64,000 nucleotides of DNA, taken from assembly GCA_913030825.1 (NCBI GenBank), contig CAJWCU010000014.1, positions 33,154 through 97,153 on the forward strand. The letters are read 5' to 3'. Shown here in pieces: positions 27,453 to 36,163 of the stretch. The notes under the pieces are model-generated. The model saw only the letters and a list, made by a program, of their open reading frames with translations. It had not been told where the DNA came from and did no database searches. The position numbers and the translations under genes are program-made. Position 1 is the stretch's first letter; each line of letters opens with the position of its first letter. The stretch is from an uncultured Rhodospirillaceae bacterium (lineage in GTDB: Bacteria; Pseudomonadota; Alphaproteobacteria; Rhodospirillales; Casp-alpha2).

Positions 27453-28358
27453 ATGACCACTTCCTGCATCGCCGTCATGGCGCCCGGCGACATGGGCCAT
27501 GCCGTTGGCAAGGTTCTGCATGCGCACGGCCATGATGTCATCACCTGCCTGGCCGGGCGCAGCGCCCGAACGAAGGGTCTGGCCGAGGCGGGGAATTTCC
27601 GCGACGTGCCGGATATGGAAACCCTGGTCCGCGAGGCCGATCTGATCTTGTCGATCCTGCCGCCCGCCAACGCGCTGGGCCAGGCGAAGGATATGGCGGC
27701 GGCCATGACATCGGCGGGAACGACGGCGGTCTATGTCGATTGCAACGCGGTCGCCCCCGGCACGGCGCTGGAGACGGCGGCGGTGATGGCCGAGGCCAAG
27801 GCACCGTTCATTGATTGCGGCATCATCGGCCTGTCGCCGCAGCCGGGCCGTTCGACCCGGTTCTACGTTTCCGGCCCCGATACGTCGGCCATGCGTGCCC
27901 TGGACGGCCACGGCATCACGGTGATCGACGTGGGCGAAGCGATCGGCCGCGCGTCGGGCCTCAAGATGGCCTATGCCGGTCTCACCAAGGGGACCAACGC
28001 GCTTTACACGGCGGTCCTGATGCTGGCCGAACGCATGGATCTGTTCGACGAATTGATCGCCGAGTTCGAGGACAGTCAGCAGGCGGCGCTCAAGAACATG
28101 CGCGCCCGGGTGCAGCGGCTGCCCGCCGACTCCGGCCGCTGGGTCCGCGAGATGGAGGAGATCGCCCAGACCTACCGCGAGGCGGGCCTGCCGGGCGGTT
28201 TCCACGACGCCTCGGCGGAAATCTACCGCATTCTGGATGCGACGCCGTTCGGCCGGGAAACGCGGGAAACCATTGATCCCAACCGGACGATGGAAGACAG
28301 CATCCCCGTCTACGTCGCCCATATCGACGCCGCAGCCAAGGACGCGGCCGATGACTGA
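27453..28358 (+). CDS. NAD(P)-binding 6PGDH/3-HIBADH-like dehydrogenase, DUF1932 type
   Basis: 301 aa. An N-terminal Rossmann domain (CIAVMAPGDMGHAVGKVL) has the beta-hydroxyacid dehydrogenase layout. The C-terminal helical domain (ASGLKMAYAGLTKGTNALYTAV) resembles DUF1932, with the family lysine in AGLTKGTNAL. ATG 27453 follows AGGAGACC. The last 8 bases overlap the next gene. It probably oxidises or reduces a small hydroxy- or oxo-acid made in this block. Confidence 0.85.
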   Translation: MTTSCIAVMAPGDMGHAVGKVLHAHGHDVITCLAGRSARTKGLAEAGNFRDVPDMETLVREADLILSILPPANALGQAKDMAAAMTSAGTTAVYVDCNAVAPGTALETAAVMAEAKAPFIDCGIIGLSPQPGRSTRFYVSGPDTSAMRALDGHGITVIDVGEAIGRASGLKMAYAGLTKGTNALYTAVLMLAERMDLFDELIAEFEDSQQAALKNMRARVQRLPADSGRWVREMEEIAQTYREAGLPGGFHDASAEIYRILDATPFGRETRETIDPNRTMEDSIPVYVAHIDAAAKDAADD

Positions 28359-29397
28359 GGGGACGGGCGACCTCAAGCATCTGAGTCTGGGCGAAGTCCA
28401 CGACCTCGCCTTCAATTGCCTCGTCGCCAACGGCTGCGACGACGCCAACGCCCAGGCCGTCGCCGACAACATGACGGCGGCGGAACGGGACGGCTCGGAA
28501 TCCCACGGTCTGTTCCGGCTGCCGGGCTATGTCGCCTCGCTGCAAAGCGGCAAGGCCGATGGCAAGGCCAATCCCCAGGCCGAGGACATCGCGCCCGGCG
28601 TCGTGCGGGTGGATGCCCGGAACGGCTTCGCGCCGCTGGCCTTCGAGGTCGGGCGCAAGCCCCTGGCGGCCAAGGCGAAGGCGCAAGGCATCGCCGTCCT
28701 GGGCATCGTGCGGACATTCCATTTCGCGGCCCTCTGGCCCGAGGTCGAGGCCCTGGCCCGCGAAGGGCTGGTCGCCTTTGCCTGTACCTCGACGATGCCC
28801 TTCGCGGCGCCGGCCGGCGGGTCTAAGGCCTTGTTCGGTACCGATCCCGTCGCCTTTGCCTGGCCGCGCCCGGACGGCCATCCGGTCGTCGTCGATATGG
28901 CGACCACGGCCATGGCACGGGGCGAGGTGATGCTGGCCGCGCGCGAAGGACACGACGTGCCCTTGGGCGTCGGCCTGGACGGCGACGGCCAGCCGACCCG
29001 CGATCCCAAGGCGATCCTGGAAGACGGTGTGATGCTGCCCTTCGGCGGCTACAAGGGATCGGCGATTTCCATGATGGTGGAGTTGTTCGCGGGTGCGCTG
29101 ATCGGCGAGGTGTTTTCGTTCCAGGCGGGCGAGGCGGACAATCGCGACGGCGGCCCGTCGCGCGGCGGCGAATTGATCCTGGCCATCGATCCGGCTCGCA
29201 TGGGCGGGGCCGGGGACGGCATCGCGATGGGCGAAGCCCTGTTCGAGAAGATGTTGGATGCGGGGACGGCGCCGGGGGCGGTGCGGCTTCCGGGCGATCG
29301 GCGCTACGGCAATCGAGAAAAGACGCCCCGGGACGGCGTTGCCATTCCCGGGGCGCTATATGACAGGATCTTGGCGCTGGTGGGAGGTCCAGCTTGA
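28351..29397 (+). CDS. Ldh2-family malate/lactate-type oxidoreductase
   Basis: 348 aa NAD(P)-dependent dehydrogenase of the Ldh_2 family, which includes malate/L-lactate, ureidoglycolate and delta-1-piperideine-2-carboxylate enzymes. Landmarks: AERDGSESHGLFRLPGYV (catalytic His region), PFAAPAGGSKALFGTDPVAF, and PFGGYKGSAISMMVELF. It overlaps the upstream dehydrogenase by 8 bp. The specific substrate cannot be told from sequence. Last gene of the plus-strand part of the block, converging on tauD. Confidence 0.9.
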   Translation: MTEGTGDLKHLSLGEVHDLAFNCLVANGCDDANAQAVADNMTAAERDGSESHGLFRLPGYVASLQSGKADGKANPQAEDIAPGVVRVDARNGFAPLAFEVGRKPLAAKAKAQGIAVLGIVRTFHFAALWPEVEALAREGLVAFACTSTMPFAAPAGGSKALFGTDPVAFAWPRPDGHPVVVDMATTAMARGEVMLAAREGHDVPLGVGLDGDGQPTRDPKAILEDGVMLPFGGYKGSAISMMVELFAGALIGEVFSFQAGEADNRDGGPSRGGELILAIDPARMGGAGDGIAMGEALFEKMLDAGTAPGAVRLPGDRRYGNREKTPRDGVAIPGALYDRILALVGGPA

Positions 29398-29455
29398 TCC
29401 TATCCGGCCTACGACCTCTTTCGGCCCGGTGGTTGGGCCGTTAGGTGAGACGAGG

Positions 29456-30334
29456 TCAGTAAGGCCGGTCTCCGTTCACGGTCACGCGGTGCATTTCGCG
29501 GCGATGACCGTGATAATCGTTCAGGGCGTAATGGTGGGTGCACCGGTTGTCCCAGAAAGCCATGGACCCGACCTGCCAACGGAAGCGGCAGGTGAATTCC
29601 GGCTTCTTGATATGGGCCAGCAGGTAGTCGAGAAGCGGTTTGCTTTCTTCGCGGCTCATGCCTTCGAAACGGTCCGTGAAGGGCTCGTTGATATAAAGGC
29701 ATTTGCGGCCCGTGTCCGGGTGGGTGCGGATTACCGGGTGCAGGGTTTCCTTGGCCTCGTGAACGCCGTCCTTCAGCTTGGTCGAACGGGTCGAGTTGCG
29801 TTCCGCGCTGCCCTGGACCAGGAACGCATCCGAATGGACCGCGTTCATGCCGGTGAGCATCCGCCGCATGCCGTCGGTCAGCATTTCGTAGGCGAGATAC
29901 AGATTCGCGAACAGGGTGTCGCCGCCGAAGGGCGGGATTTCACGGGCGTAAAGGATCGAGCCCATCGGCGGTTCCGGAAGGAAGGTGGCATCGGAATGCC
30001 AGCTGTCGCCGATGTTGTTCATGGCGTCGGCTTCCTTGACGACCTGCAGAATCTCCGGATGACCTTCCAGCGGTTCGTAGATCGGGTGGATGTTCAGCGT
30101 GCCGAAGCGCCGGCCGAAGTCCTTTTGCTGATCCGGCGTCAGGTCCTGATCGCGGAAGAAAATGACGCAGTAGTCATTCAGCGCCCGGTGAATTTCGGCC
30201 ATGACATCGTCCGACAGATCCTTGGACAGGTCGACGCCGGTAAGCTCGGCGCCGAGCGCACCGCAGATCGGGGCCACGTCCAGGTGCCGGTACCCTTCCG
30301 GGGTTTTCGACAATGTGGGTACGGGTTGCAACAT
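29456..30334 (-). CDS. TauD/TfdA-family Fe(II)/2-oxoglutarate dioxygenase (copy 1)
   Basis: 292 aa. The facial triad is His-x-Asp in SWHSDATFL and a distal His in NRCTHHYALND. The 2-oxoglutarate-binding Arg lies in the C-terminal HRREMHRVTVNGDRPY. TauD enzymes hydroxylate sulfonates, phenoxyacids and related acids, releasing the functional group. It lies 9 bp downstream of the TRAP permease gene and is thus the last gene of the IclR-TAXI-permease-dioxygenase operon. Probably acts on the imported compound. Confidence 0.92.
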   Translation of the reverse strand: MLQPVPTLSKTPEGYRHLDVAPICGALGAELTGVDLSKDLSDDVMAEIHRALNDYCVIFFRDQDLTPDQQKDFGRRFGTLNIHPIYEPLEGHPEILQVVKEADAMNNIGDSWHSDATFLPEPPMGSILYAREIPPFGGDTLFANLYLAYEMLTDGMRRMLTGMNAVHSDAFLVQGSAERNSTRSTKLKDGVHEAKETLHPVIRTHPDTGRKCLYINEPFTDRFEGMSREESKPLLDYLLAHIKKPEFTCRFRWQVGSMAFWDNRCTHHYALNDYHGHRREMHRVTVNGDRPY

Positions 30335-30343
30335 GATGGTCTC

Positions 30344-32302
30344 CTATTGTTTTTCGGTGAGCGGCCGCCGCGACAGCAGCCAGCGTGCCCCCAGGTGGCT
30401 AATGACGATGGCGATCCCGACCAGGTCCAAGGCATGGCCCGGATCGACGAGGCAGTAGGCGGCGGCGAGATAAAGGATCCGCTCCACCATGGTACGTGCC
30501 GGATATCCGCTGACCGCGACGCCGAACAGCACCGCGCCGCCGATCGCCGTCGCGATGTCCATGGCGATGACGTGCCAGGGAAATTCGCTACCGATGATCA
30601 GCAGATCCGGGTTGAAGACGAAGATGAACGGGATGATGAAGGCCAGGCCCGCGAAGCGAAGCGCCGATAGGCCCGTTCCCGTGACCGATCCTTCGGCCAA
30701 GGCGGCCGCCCCGAAACTGGCCACCATGACCGGTGGCGTGATCAGGGACAGCACGGCGTAGTACAGCACGAACATATGGGCCGACAGAACCGGCACGCCC
30801 AGTTCGATCAACACCGGACCGCCGATCGAGATCGTGATGATGTAGGCGGCGACCGTCGGCATGCCCATGCCCAACACGACGCAGGTGAACATCACGAAGA
30901 TCAGGGCCAGCAGCATCTGGCCGTTGGTGATGTTGATCAGCTCGCTGGACAGGCGCAGCCCGAAGCCGGTCATGTTCAGGACGCCGACGACGATGCCGGC
31001 GGCCGCACAGGCGACGGTGGCGACCACGGTGGTCTTCGCCGCCGTGTGAAGGCAGCCGAGAATTTCAGGCAGCTTCAATCGGGTCTCGGCCCGCAGGCTG
31101 GACACCACGATGGCCGTTGCGATGCCGACCAGGGCGGCCATCATCGGCGAGTAGCCCATGACCAATGCCGCGACCAAGGTGACGATCGGCAGGACCATGT
31201 GGAGGAGCTGCAGAATTTCGCCCTTCTTGGGCATCATTTCCGCGGGCACGCCCTGCATGTTGTCGCGCCGCGCCGTCAGGTCGATGGCGACGAACAGCGA
31301 GACGTAGAACAGCAGCGCCGGCACCGCGGCGGCGACGATGATGTCGGCATAAGGGATGCCGGTGATGTCGGCCATGACGAAGGCGACGGCCCCCATGATC
31401 GGCGGCGTCAGCTGCCCGCCCGAGGATGCCGCCGCTTCGATGCCGCCGGCGTCTTCGCGGCGGAAACCGATGCGCTTCATCAGGGGAATGGTCACCGAAC
31501 CCGTCGCCATGACGTTGGCCAACGCACTGCCGGAAATCGTTCCGAACGACGCACTGGTCACGACGGCGACCTTGGCCGGGCCGCCCGGCGAATTGCCGGT
31601 CAGCTTCAGGCCGGCGCGCTGGATCAGCAGGCCGGTCTTACATTTCTCGATGAAGGCCCCGAAAATAATGAACAGGAACACGTAGGTGGCCATGGCGCCG
31701 ACGGGGCTTCCGAAAATCCCGAAGGTGGTCATGTAAAGCTGTTGGAAGACTTCGTCCGTGGGGATCGGGCGGTGGCGGAAGATGGAGAAGGTATCGCCGC
31801 CCCAAATTCCGTACGACAGGATAACCGCGACCAGGATGGCGATCGGCAGGCCGATGCAGCGGCGCGACAATTCGACGACCAGAAGCACGATGGCGACCCC
31901 GGCGACGGTATCGTCGAAGGTGGCTTCGGAATAGGCGAAGCGTTCTTCGAACGGGCCCGGCTCGATCATCACGCGAAGCAGCGATGCGAGCAGGGCGACG
32001 ATCAGCACGAGATCGATGAGCCAGGTCCAATCCGGTTTGGAAAAGTCCCGCTTGCCGCCGCGAATATCGAAGGCGGCCAAGCCCACGAAGCCGATCAGCA
32101 GCAGGTGCAGCGGCCGCAGGAAAAAGGTTTCGTACGCGCCGACGATGGGCACATAGAGGTGATAAAGGCTGGCGGCGGTACCCGCGGCAACGACCAGGAT
32201 CGCGGGAATTTGCCACCAGGCGCGGTTCGGGCCGGTGAAGAATTGCCGCAAGGCCGAGTTTTCGTCGATCCGCTCCGCTGCGGCGTTAGTTTGATTTTCC
32301 AT
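30344..32302 (-). CDS. TRAP transporter fused 4TM/12TM permease (TAXI type)
   Basis: 652 aa inner-membrane protein combining the small (DctQ-like) and large (DctM-like) TRAP subunits, as is usual for TAXI systems. The N-terminal part has about five helices. The DctM part carries TSASFGTISGSALANVMATG and AASSGGQLTPPIMGAVAF, the conserved hairpin and sodium-site region. It is downstream of its binding protein and separated from it by an intercistronic hairpin. Ligand unknown; cargo is probably a carboxylate or amino-acid-like compound. Confidence 0.93.
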   Translation of the reverse strand: MENQTNAAAERIDENSALRQFFTGPNRAWWQIPAILVVAAGTAASLYHLYVPIVGAYETFFLRPLHLLLIGFVGLAAFDIRGGKRDFSKPDWTWLIDLVLIVALLASLLRVMIEPGPFEERFAYSEATFDDTVAGVAIVLLVVELSRRCIGLPIAILVAVILSYGIWGGDTFSIFRHRPIPTDEVFQQLYMTTFGIFGSPVGAMATYVFLFIIFGAFIEKCKTGLLIQRAGLKLTGNSPGGPAKVAVVTSASFGTISGSALANVMATGSVTIPLMKRIGFRREDAGGIEAAASSGGQLTPPIMGAVAFVMADITGIPYADIIVAAAVPALLFYVSLFVAIDLTARRDNMQGVPAEMMPKKGEILQLLHMVLPIVTLVAALVMGYSPMMAALVGIATAIVVSSLRAETRLKLPEILGCLHTAAKTTVVATVACAAAGIVVGVLNMTGFGLRLSSELINITNGQMLLALIFVMFTCVVLGMGMPTVAAYIITISIGGPVLIELGVPVLSAHMFVLYYAVLSLITPPVMVASFGAAALAEGSVTGTGLSALRFAGLAFIIPFIFVFNPDLLIIGSEFPWHVIAMDIATAIGGAVLFGVAVSGYPARTMVERILYLAAAYCLVDPGHALDLVGIAIVISHLGARWLLSRRPLTEKQ

Positions 32303-32322
32303 TATTATCGTGTCCCCACTAC

Positions 32323-32352
32323 CACCCCCGCCCGCCGAGGCGGACGAGGGTG
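32323..32352 (-). other. Intercistronic hairpin between TRAP binding protein and permease
   Basis: A 14-bp GC-rich stem with two G-T pairs (arms 32323-32336 and 32339-32352) and a two-base loop lies in the 81-bp gap. No T-tract follows on the minus strand. It most likely stabilises the upstream mRNA so that binding protein is made in excess of permease; partial termination is the alternative. Confidence 0.6.
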
Positions 32353-32383
32353 GGTGTTGGTGGATTGGCAGGCGAAAAGCGGC

Positions 32384-33361
32384 TTACTTGAGCAGGCCGA
32401 TTTCACGCCAGTACTGTTCGGCGCCCGGGTGGAACGGAATACGCACGCCGCTGACGGCCATTTCTTCGTTGAACTCGCCGTAAGCTTTGTGAGCCTGAAC
32501 CAGGCGCTTGCGGTTTTCCCAGGTCGTCTTGACGATGTTGTAGGCCCATTCGTCCGGCAGATCGGAATAGGTCGTGACCTGGGTCACGGAACCGATGGTC
32601 GGAACGTCCTTATCCTGGCCCTTGAAGGTGCCGGCCGGGATCGTGACCTTCTCGTAGTTGAAGGCGGCGGCCAACTCGTCGGCGACCTTGCCGTCGATCG
32701 GCAACAGGTTGCCTTCCGCGACGGACAGGATTTCATCGATGACGGGGTGCGGGATCGAGCCGATAACGGTGGCCGACTGCACGACGTTGTCCTGGAACAG
32801 CGAGGACATTTCACCGTAGCCCGTGTTGACGATCTTGACGTCCTTGGCGATGCCGAGTTTGTCGACGATCCGCTCGAAGCTGAGCAGACCGGTGAAACCG
32901 GCCCGGCCCGGCGCGGCCGACTTGCCGGCCAGGTCGGCGTAGCTGTTGATGCCCGGCTTGGCGATGGTCGAAAGAAATGCGCCGTTGGTCGACATCAGAG
33001 CCCGCAGGTTCTTGATCGGCTTGCCTTCGAACTTCAGCGTGCCCTGGTAGGCGGAGGTCACGTCCATGGCGAACGCGAAGCCGACTTCGATCTTCTTGGC
33101 ACCGACGTTCTTGAGGTTGGAAATGCCGCCGCCCGGCGTCACCGTGGAGGACGCGTTCGGCCAGATTTTCTTGGCCAATTCGGCGATCGCCGCGGCACCC
33201 AGGTACCAGGCGCCGCCTTGGCCGCCGCCGGTCATGGTCAGGTATTCCGGCGCGGCACCCGCCGCCTTGGCGCCCCGGGACAGGGCGGGCATGGCGAGGG
33301 CGGTGCCCAGGGCCATGCTGGAACTGATTTTCATGAAATCTCTACGTCCGATCTCTCTCAT
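32384..33361 (-). CDS. TAXI-family TRAP solute-binding protein
   Basis: 325 aa periplasmic protein. The signal is twin-arginine-like (GRRDFMKISSSMALGTALA) ending SRGAKAAGA. The mature domain opens with YLTMTGGGQGGAWYLGAAAI, the TAXI family hallmark, and contains TVTPGGGISNLKNV. Ribosome site AGGAGG is 9 bases upstream of the ATG. It follows the IclR gene by 44 bp and supplies ligand to the fused permease. Confidence 0.93.
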   Translation of the reverse strand: MREIGRRDFMKISSSMALGTALAMPALSRGAKAAGAAPEYLTMTGGGQGGAWYLGAAAIAELAKKIWPNASSTVTPGGGISNLKNVGAKKIEVGFAFAMDVTSAYQGTLKFEGKPIKNLRALMSTNGAFLSTIAKPGINSYADLAGKSAAPGRAGFTGLLSFERIVDKLGIAKDVKIVNTGYGEMSSLFQDNVVQSATVIGSIPHPVIDEILSVAEGNLLPIDGKVADELAAAFNYEKVTIPAGTFKGQDKDVPTIGSVTQVTTYSDLPDEWAYNIVKTTWENRKRLVQAHKAYGEFNEEMAVSGVRIPFHPGAEQYWREIGLLK

Positions 33362-33405
33362 TCGATCTTTCCTCCTGATGGTTGGCTTGTGGTTGGGGGG
33401 TGAAC

Positions 33406-34230
33406 TTAAGTGGTTTGCACGCCTCGGTATGGGCGGGGCGGCAATTGTCCGACCCAGTCGGCGGTTTGAAAATGCCGGGCCAGGTCAGCCAGCCGGACCC
33501 CCAAGTCCGGCAGGGATTCTTCGGTGATTCGGGTTGCCGGGCCGCCGCAGTTGAAGGCGGCCAGAACGTCGTTGGACAGCTCCACGGCGGCGCCGACGGC
33601 ATTGACGTCGTCTTCCCAGGTTCCGACGCTGGTGCAGAAGCCCTTCTCGTCGTATTCCTTCTGCGCCGCGCGCAGGGTCCGCTCGACCTCGGCGAAACGG
33701 GCCGGGTCGTGAGCCTTGAATTCTTTTAGAATGTCGGTCTGTTCCTCGGGATTGGTCGCCGCGAAATAGGCATGGCCCATGGAGGTGCTTTCCATGGGAA
33801 TGCGCGAGCCGACGTCGAGCGGCAGCGCGCGCACCGTGCGGTCGCGCGACCGTTCGATCAGGATCATGGAGAGGCCGTCGCGAATGCCGAGCGACACGGT
33901 GCCGCGGGAATAGTCAGCCAACTCCTGCATCATCGGCAGCGCCACCAGGCGCTTGTCCATCGATGCCATGACGGGGTATCCGAGAGAGAGAACCCGTGGG
34001 TGCAGGCTGTAACGGCCGGTTTCACGGCAGACGTAGATATAGCCGAGCTTCACCAGGGTATGGACAAGGCGGGCGACCGTCGACTTGGGCAGGCCCGTCG
34101 CCTGCGCCAGGTCGCCCAGGCTCATGCGGATCTGATCCGGCGAAAAGGAGGCGAGGACCTTGAGGCCACGCGCCAAGCCGTTCACGAAGGCCCGGTCCTT
34201 GCCGGCCTCTGGCGTCGAGCTATCGCTCAC
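33406..34230 (-). CDS. IclR-family transcriptional regulator (catabolic block)
   Basis: 274 aa. N-terminal winged helix: LKVLASFSPDQIRMSLGDLA then GLPKSTVARLVHTL. The C-terminal IclR effector domain (about 100-265) has STSMGHAYFAA and VNAVGAAVELS. It heads the operon IclR-TAXI-permease-TauD and is divergent from the SDR gene. An array of GCGGWAC half-sites in the shared promoter is its probable target. The effector is likely the transported compound or a breakdown product. Confidence 0.92.
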   Translation of the reverse strand: MSDSSTPEAGKDRAFVNGLARGLKVLASFSPDQIRMSLGDLAQATGLPKSTVARLVHTLVKLGYIYVCRETGRYSLHPRVLSLGYPVMASMDKRLVALPMMQELADYSRGTVSLGIRDGLSMILIERSRDRTVRALPLDVGSRIPMESTSMGHAYFAATNPEEQTDILKEFKAHDPARFAEVERTLRAAQKEYDEKGFCTSVGTWEDDVNAVGAAVELSNDVLAAFNCGGPATRITEESLPDLGVRLADLARHFQTADWVGQLPPRPYRGVQTT

Positions 34231-34322
34231 TTTTCATTTCCAATCCCAAGGCACGAGTCCGTTGGCCGAACTCTTGTTTGCATTCGCGGATTTAACTGCA
34301 TATCAATTTGGAGTGTCAATAT

Positions 34323-34349
34323 GCGGAACGTCGTACCGCTATGCGGTAC
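34323..34349. promoter_or_regulatory. Triple half-site operator array between IclR and SDR genes
   Basis: GCGGAAC-GTC-GTACCGC-TAT-GCGGTAC: three alternating 7-bp half-sites with 3-base spacers. The right pair is a perfect inverted repeat, the left pair matches at 6 of 7. The array lies 19 bp upstream of the SDR start and about 90 bp from the IclR start, well placed to control both. IclR proteins commonly bind such GC-centred inverted repeats. Confidence 0.6.
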
Positions 34350-34368
34350 AGTAATTGGGAGAACATCA

Positions 34369-35088
34369 ATGACAAAAACAACGCTCGTCACCGGTGCCAA
34401 CCGGGGCATCGGGCTGGCCACGGCGCAGCTTCTGGCGGACCAGGGTCATGAGGTCTTGGGAACCGGACGCACCGCGCCCGACGCGTTTCCCGGCACGTTC
34501 TATGAAGTGGACTTCGCCGATGCGGAGAATCTCGCCGCCGTCGGTGCCGAGATCGCGGAGCGCCATACGGTGACCGGCCTGGTCAACAACGCGGGTCTGT
34601 CGCAGGCCCGATCCATCGATACGGTGACCATGGAGGACATGGACGCCCATTATCAGGTGAACCTGCGCGCCCTGGTGCAACTGACGCAGATGATGTTGCC
34701 GGGCCTGCGGGCCGCCGAGGGCGGCGGGCGGATCGTCAATATCGCCAGCCGCGTGGTCGTCGGGCGCGCCGTGCGCACGCCCTATGTGGCGACCAAGGCG
34801 GCTTTGGTCGGCCTGACCCGCAGCTGGGCCTTGGACCTGGCCGCGGACAACATCACGGTGAACTGCATCGCGCCGGGGCCGGTCGCGACCAAGCTGTTCA
34901 AAGGCAACCATCCGGACGGCTCGAAGGAATTGGAATCGGTGCTCGCCTCGATCCCGCTGCGCCGTGTCGCCGATCCGATGGAAATCGCGGGGCCCATCGC
35001 CTTCCTGCTGTCGCCCGCGGCGTCCTACGTCAACGGTCAGACCCTGTATGTCTGCGGTGGCGGCAGCATCGGTCACTCGCCGATCTGA
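34369..35088 (+). CDS. SDR-family oxidoreductase
   Basis: 239 aa classical short-chain dehydrogenase. Cofactor motif TGANRGIG, NNAG at NNAGLSQ, catalytic Ser in NIASRVV and Tyr-x3-Lys in YVATKAA. C-terminal TLYVCGGGS is usual for 3-oxoacyl reductase-like SDRs. The ATG at 34369 has GGGAGA 8 bases upstream; the open frame runs further upstream across the IclR gene but is not coding there. It is divergent from the IclR operon and likely part of the same regulon. A strong bidirectional terminator follows. Confidence 0.9.
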   Translation: MTKTTLVTGANRGIGLATAQLLADQGHEVLGTGRTAPDAFPGTFYEVDFADAENLAAVGAEIAERHTVTGLVNNAGLSQARSIDTVTMEDMDAHYQVNLRALVQLTQMMLPGLRAAEGGGRIVNIASRVVVGRAVRTPYVATKAALVGLTRSWALDLAADNITVNCIAPGPVATKLFKGNHPDGSKELESVLASIPLRRVADPMEIAGPIAFLLSPAASYVNGQTLYVCGGGSIGHSPI

Positions 35089-35113
35089 CGGCCGGGCATA
35101 TAGGACGGCATAG

Positions 35114-35150
35114 AAAAAGCCGGCCGGGACGCATGTCCCGAGCCGGCTTT
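35114..35150. terminator. Bidirectional terminator between SDR and mlaA
   Basis: AAAGCCGGC-CGGGAC pairs with GTCCCG-(A)-GCCGGCTTT around GCAT: a 15-bp stem with one bulge. It is flanked by AAAAA on the left and TTT on the right, so it can end transcripts from both converging genes. Confidence 0.85.
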
Positions 35151-35172
35151 AGCTTGATAGATGGGCGCGCTC

Positions 35173-35991
35173 TTAGCGTTCCGGTTTGGTCGCCAGGGAC
35201 GGGCCTTCTTCGGCCAGGGTCGGGCCGTCGGCCGGCGCGGAGGACGCGCCGTTGGTTACTTCCCACTGGCGGTGCTGCTCGTAGAGCGCTTTCTCCGTCG
35301 TGTAAGGATCGAGCGAGTTGTTCGTCGCGGCCTTGATGGCTTCCTGATTGTCGGAATAGGTCACCGTGCCCTGGGCCGCCTTGCCGACGAAGGGCAGGGG
35401 ATTGGCCAGGGTCGTCAGGATATCGCCGGTGGCGTCGCGCAGGTTGCTGGGGCCCAGGATCGGCAGGACGATGTGGGGGCCGGCTTCCATGCCGCCCGCG
35501 CCGAAGGCCTGGCCCAGATCTTCCTGGCGGGATTCGATGCCCATGTCCTTGGCCGGATCACCCAGGCCGCCCACACCCAAGGTCGAATTGACCAGGAACC
35601 GTTTGGTGGCGTTGCCCGCGTTGTCCGTATCGCCCTGAAGGAAGGACGAGACCGCGGTGATCGGCTCCGACAGGTTCGAGGCGGCGTTCGAAATCGCCCG
35701 CTGCATGCCTTCGGGCGTCACCGCCTTGTAGCCGTCGATCAGTGGATCGAGGATCAGGCCACGGAACAGGCTGTTGAATTCCGAGGTGACACGGTTGATC
35801 GGCTCCAGCGGATCGTCGTTCTTGGCGTCGGCGTCGGGCGCGTGGAACTGCATTTTGATTTCGGCGGGCGGTGTATTGGCTGTCGTATCGCCGGCGTCGG
35901 CCGCCTGGGCGGCGCCGGTACCGATGGCCAGCGCGATCAGCGCCGCCGCGGGAAGACAGATGAAATCGTCGATTAGACGTGTTTTGACCAT
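35173..35991 (-). CDS. mlaA: MlaA (VacJ)-family protein
   Basis: 272 aa component of the Mla pathway that keeps outer-membrane lipid asymmetry. Family blocks: DPLEPINRVTSEFN, RFLVNSTLGVGGLGDPA, RQEDLGQAFGAGGMEAGPHIVLPILGP (split here as LGQAFGA and VLPILGP) and a C-terminal helix. The start ATG 35991 has GGAGG 6 bases upstream. The signal peptide ends GAAQAADAG with no lipobox cysteine, unlike the gammaproteobacterial lipoprotein. No mlaBCDEF genes are adjacent. Confidence 0.9.
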   Translation of the reverse strand: MVKTRLIDDFICLPAAALIALAIGTGAAQAADAGDTTANTPPAEIKMQFHAPDADAKNDDPLEPINRVTSEFNSLFRGLILDPLIDGYKAVTPEGMQRAISNAASNLSEPITAVSSFLQGDTDNAGNATKRFLVNSTLGVGGLGDPAKDMGIESRQEDLGQAFGAGGMEAGPHIVLPILGPSNLRDATGDILTTLANPLPFVGKAAQGTVTYSDNQEAIKAATNNSLDPYTTEKALYEQHRQWEVTNGASSAPADGPTLAEEGPSLATKPER

Positions 35992-36163
35992 GTCAGACCT
36001 CCAAACGGCGCATTCCCTTGCGCCAGCATCCAAATCCCCGAGTCCCCAAGGGCATTAGAGTGCCACATACGGTTCTGATCCTGGAAGATAAATATTAGAA
36101 ATCGATCAATCTCCCGGCGGTGTGCGGACCAATAACCGGCGGAAATAGCCGATCACTCGCCAA

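Noticed and set aside
30776..33403. 875-codon plus-strand open frame
   Set aside because: It is antisense to the TRAP permease and TAXI protein, rich in His, Arg, Gln and Gly in the way of shadow frames, and has no recognisable domain.
33772..34368. N-terminal extension of the first SDR by about 200 codons
   Set aside because: It runs antisense to the IclR gene and through the operator array; SDR homology begins at ATG 34369.
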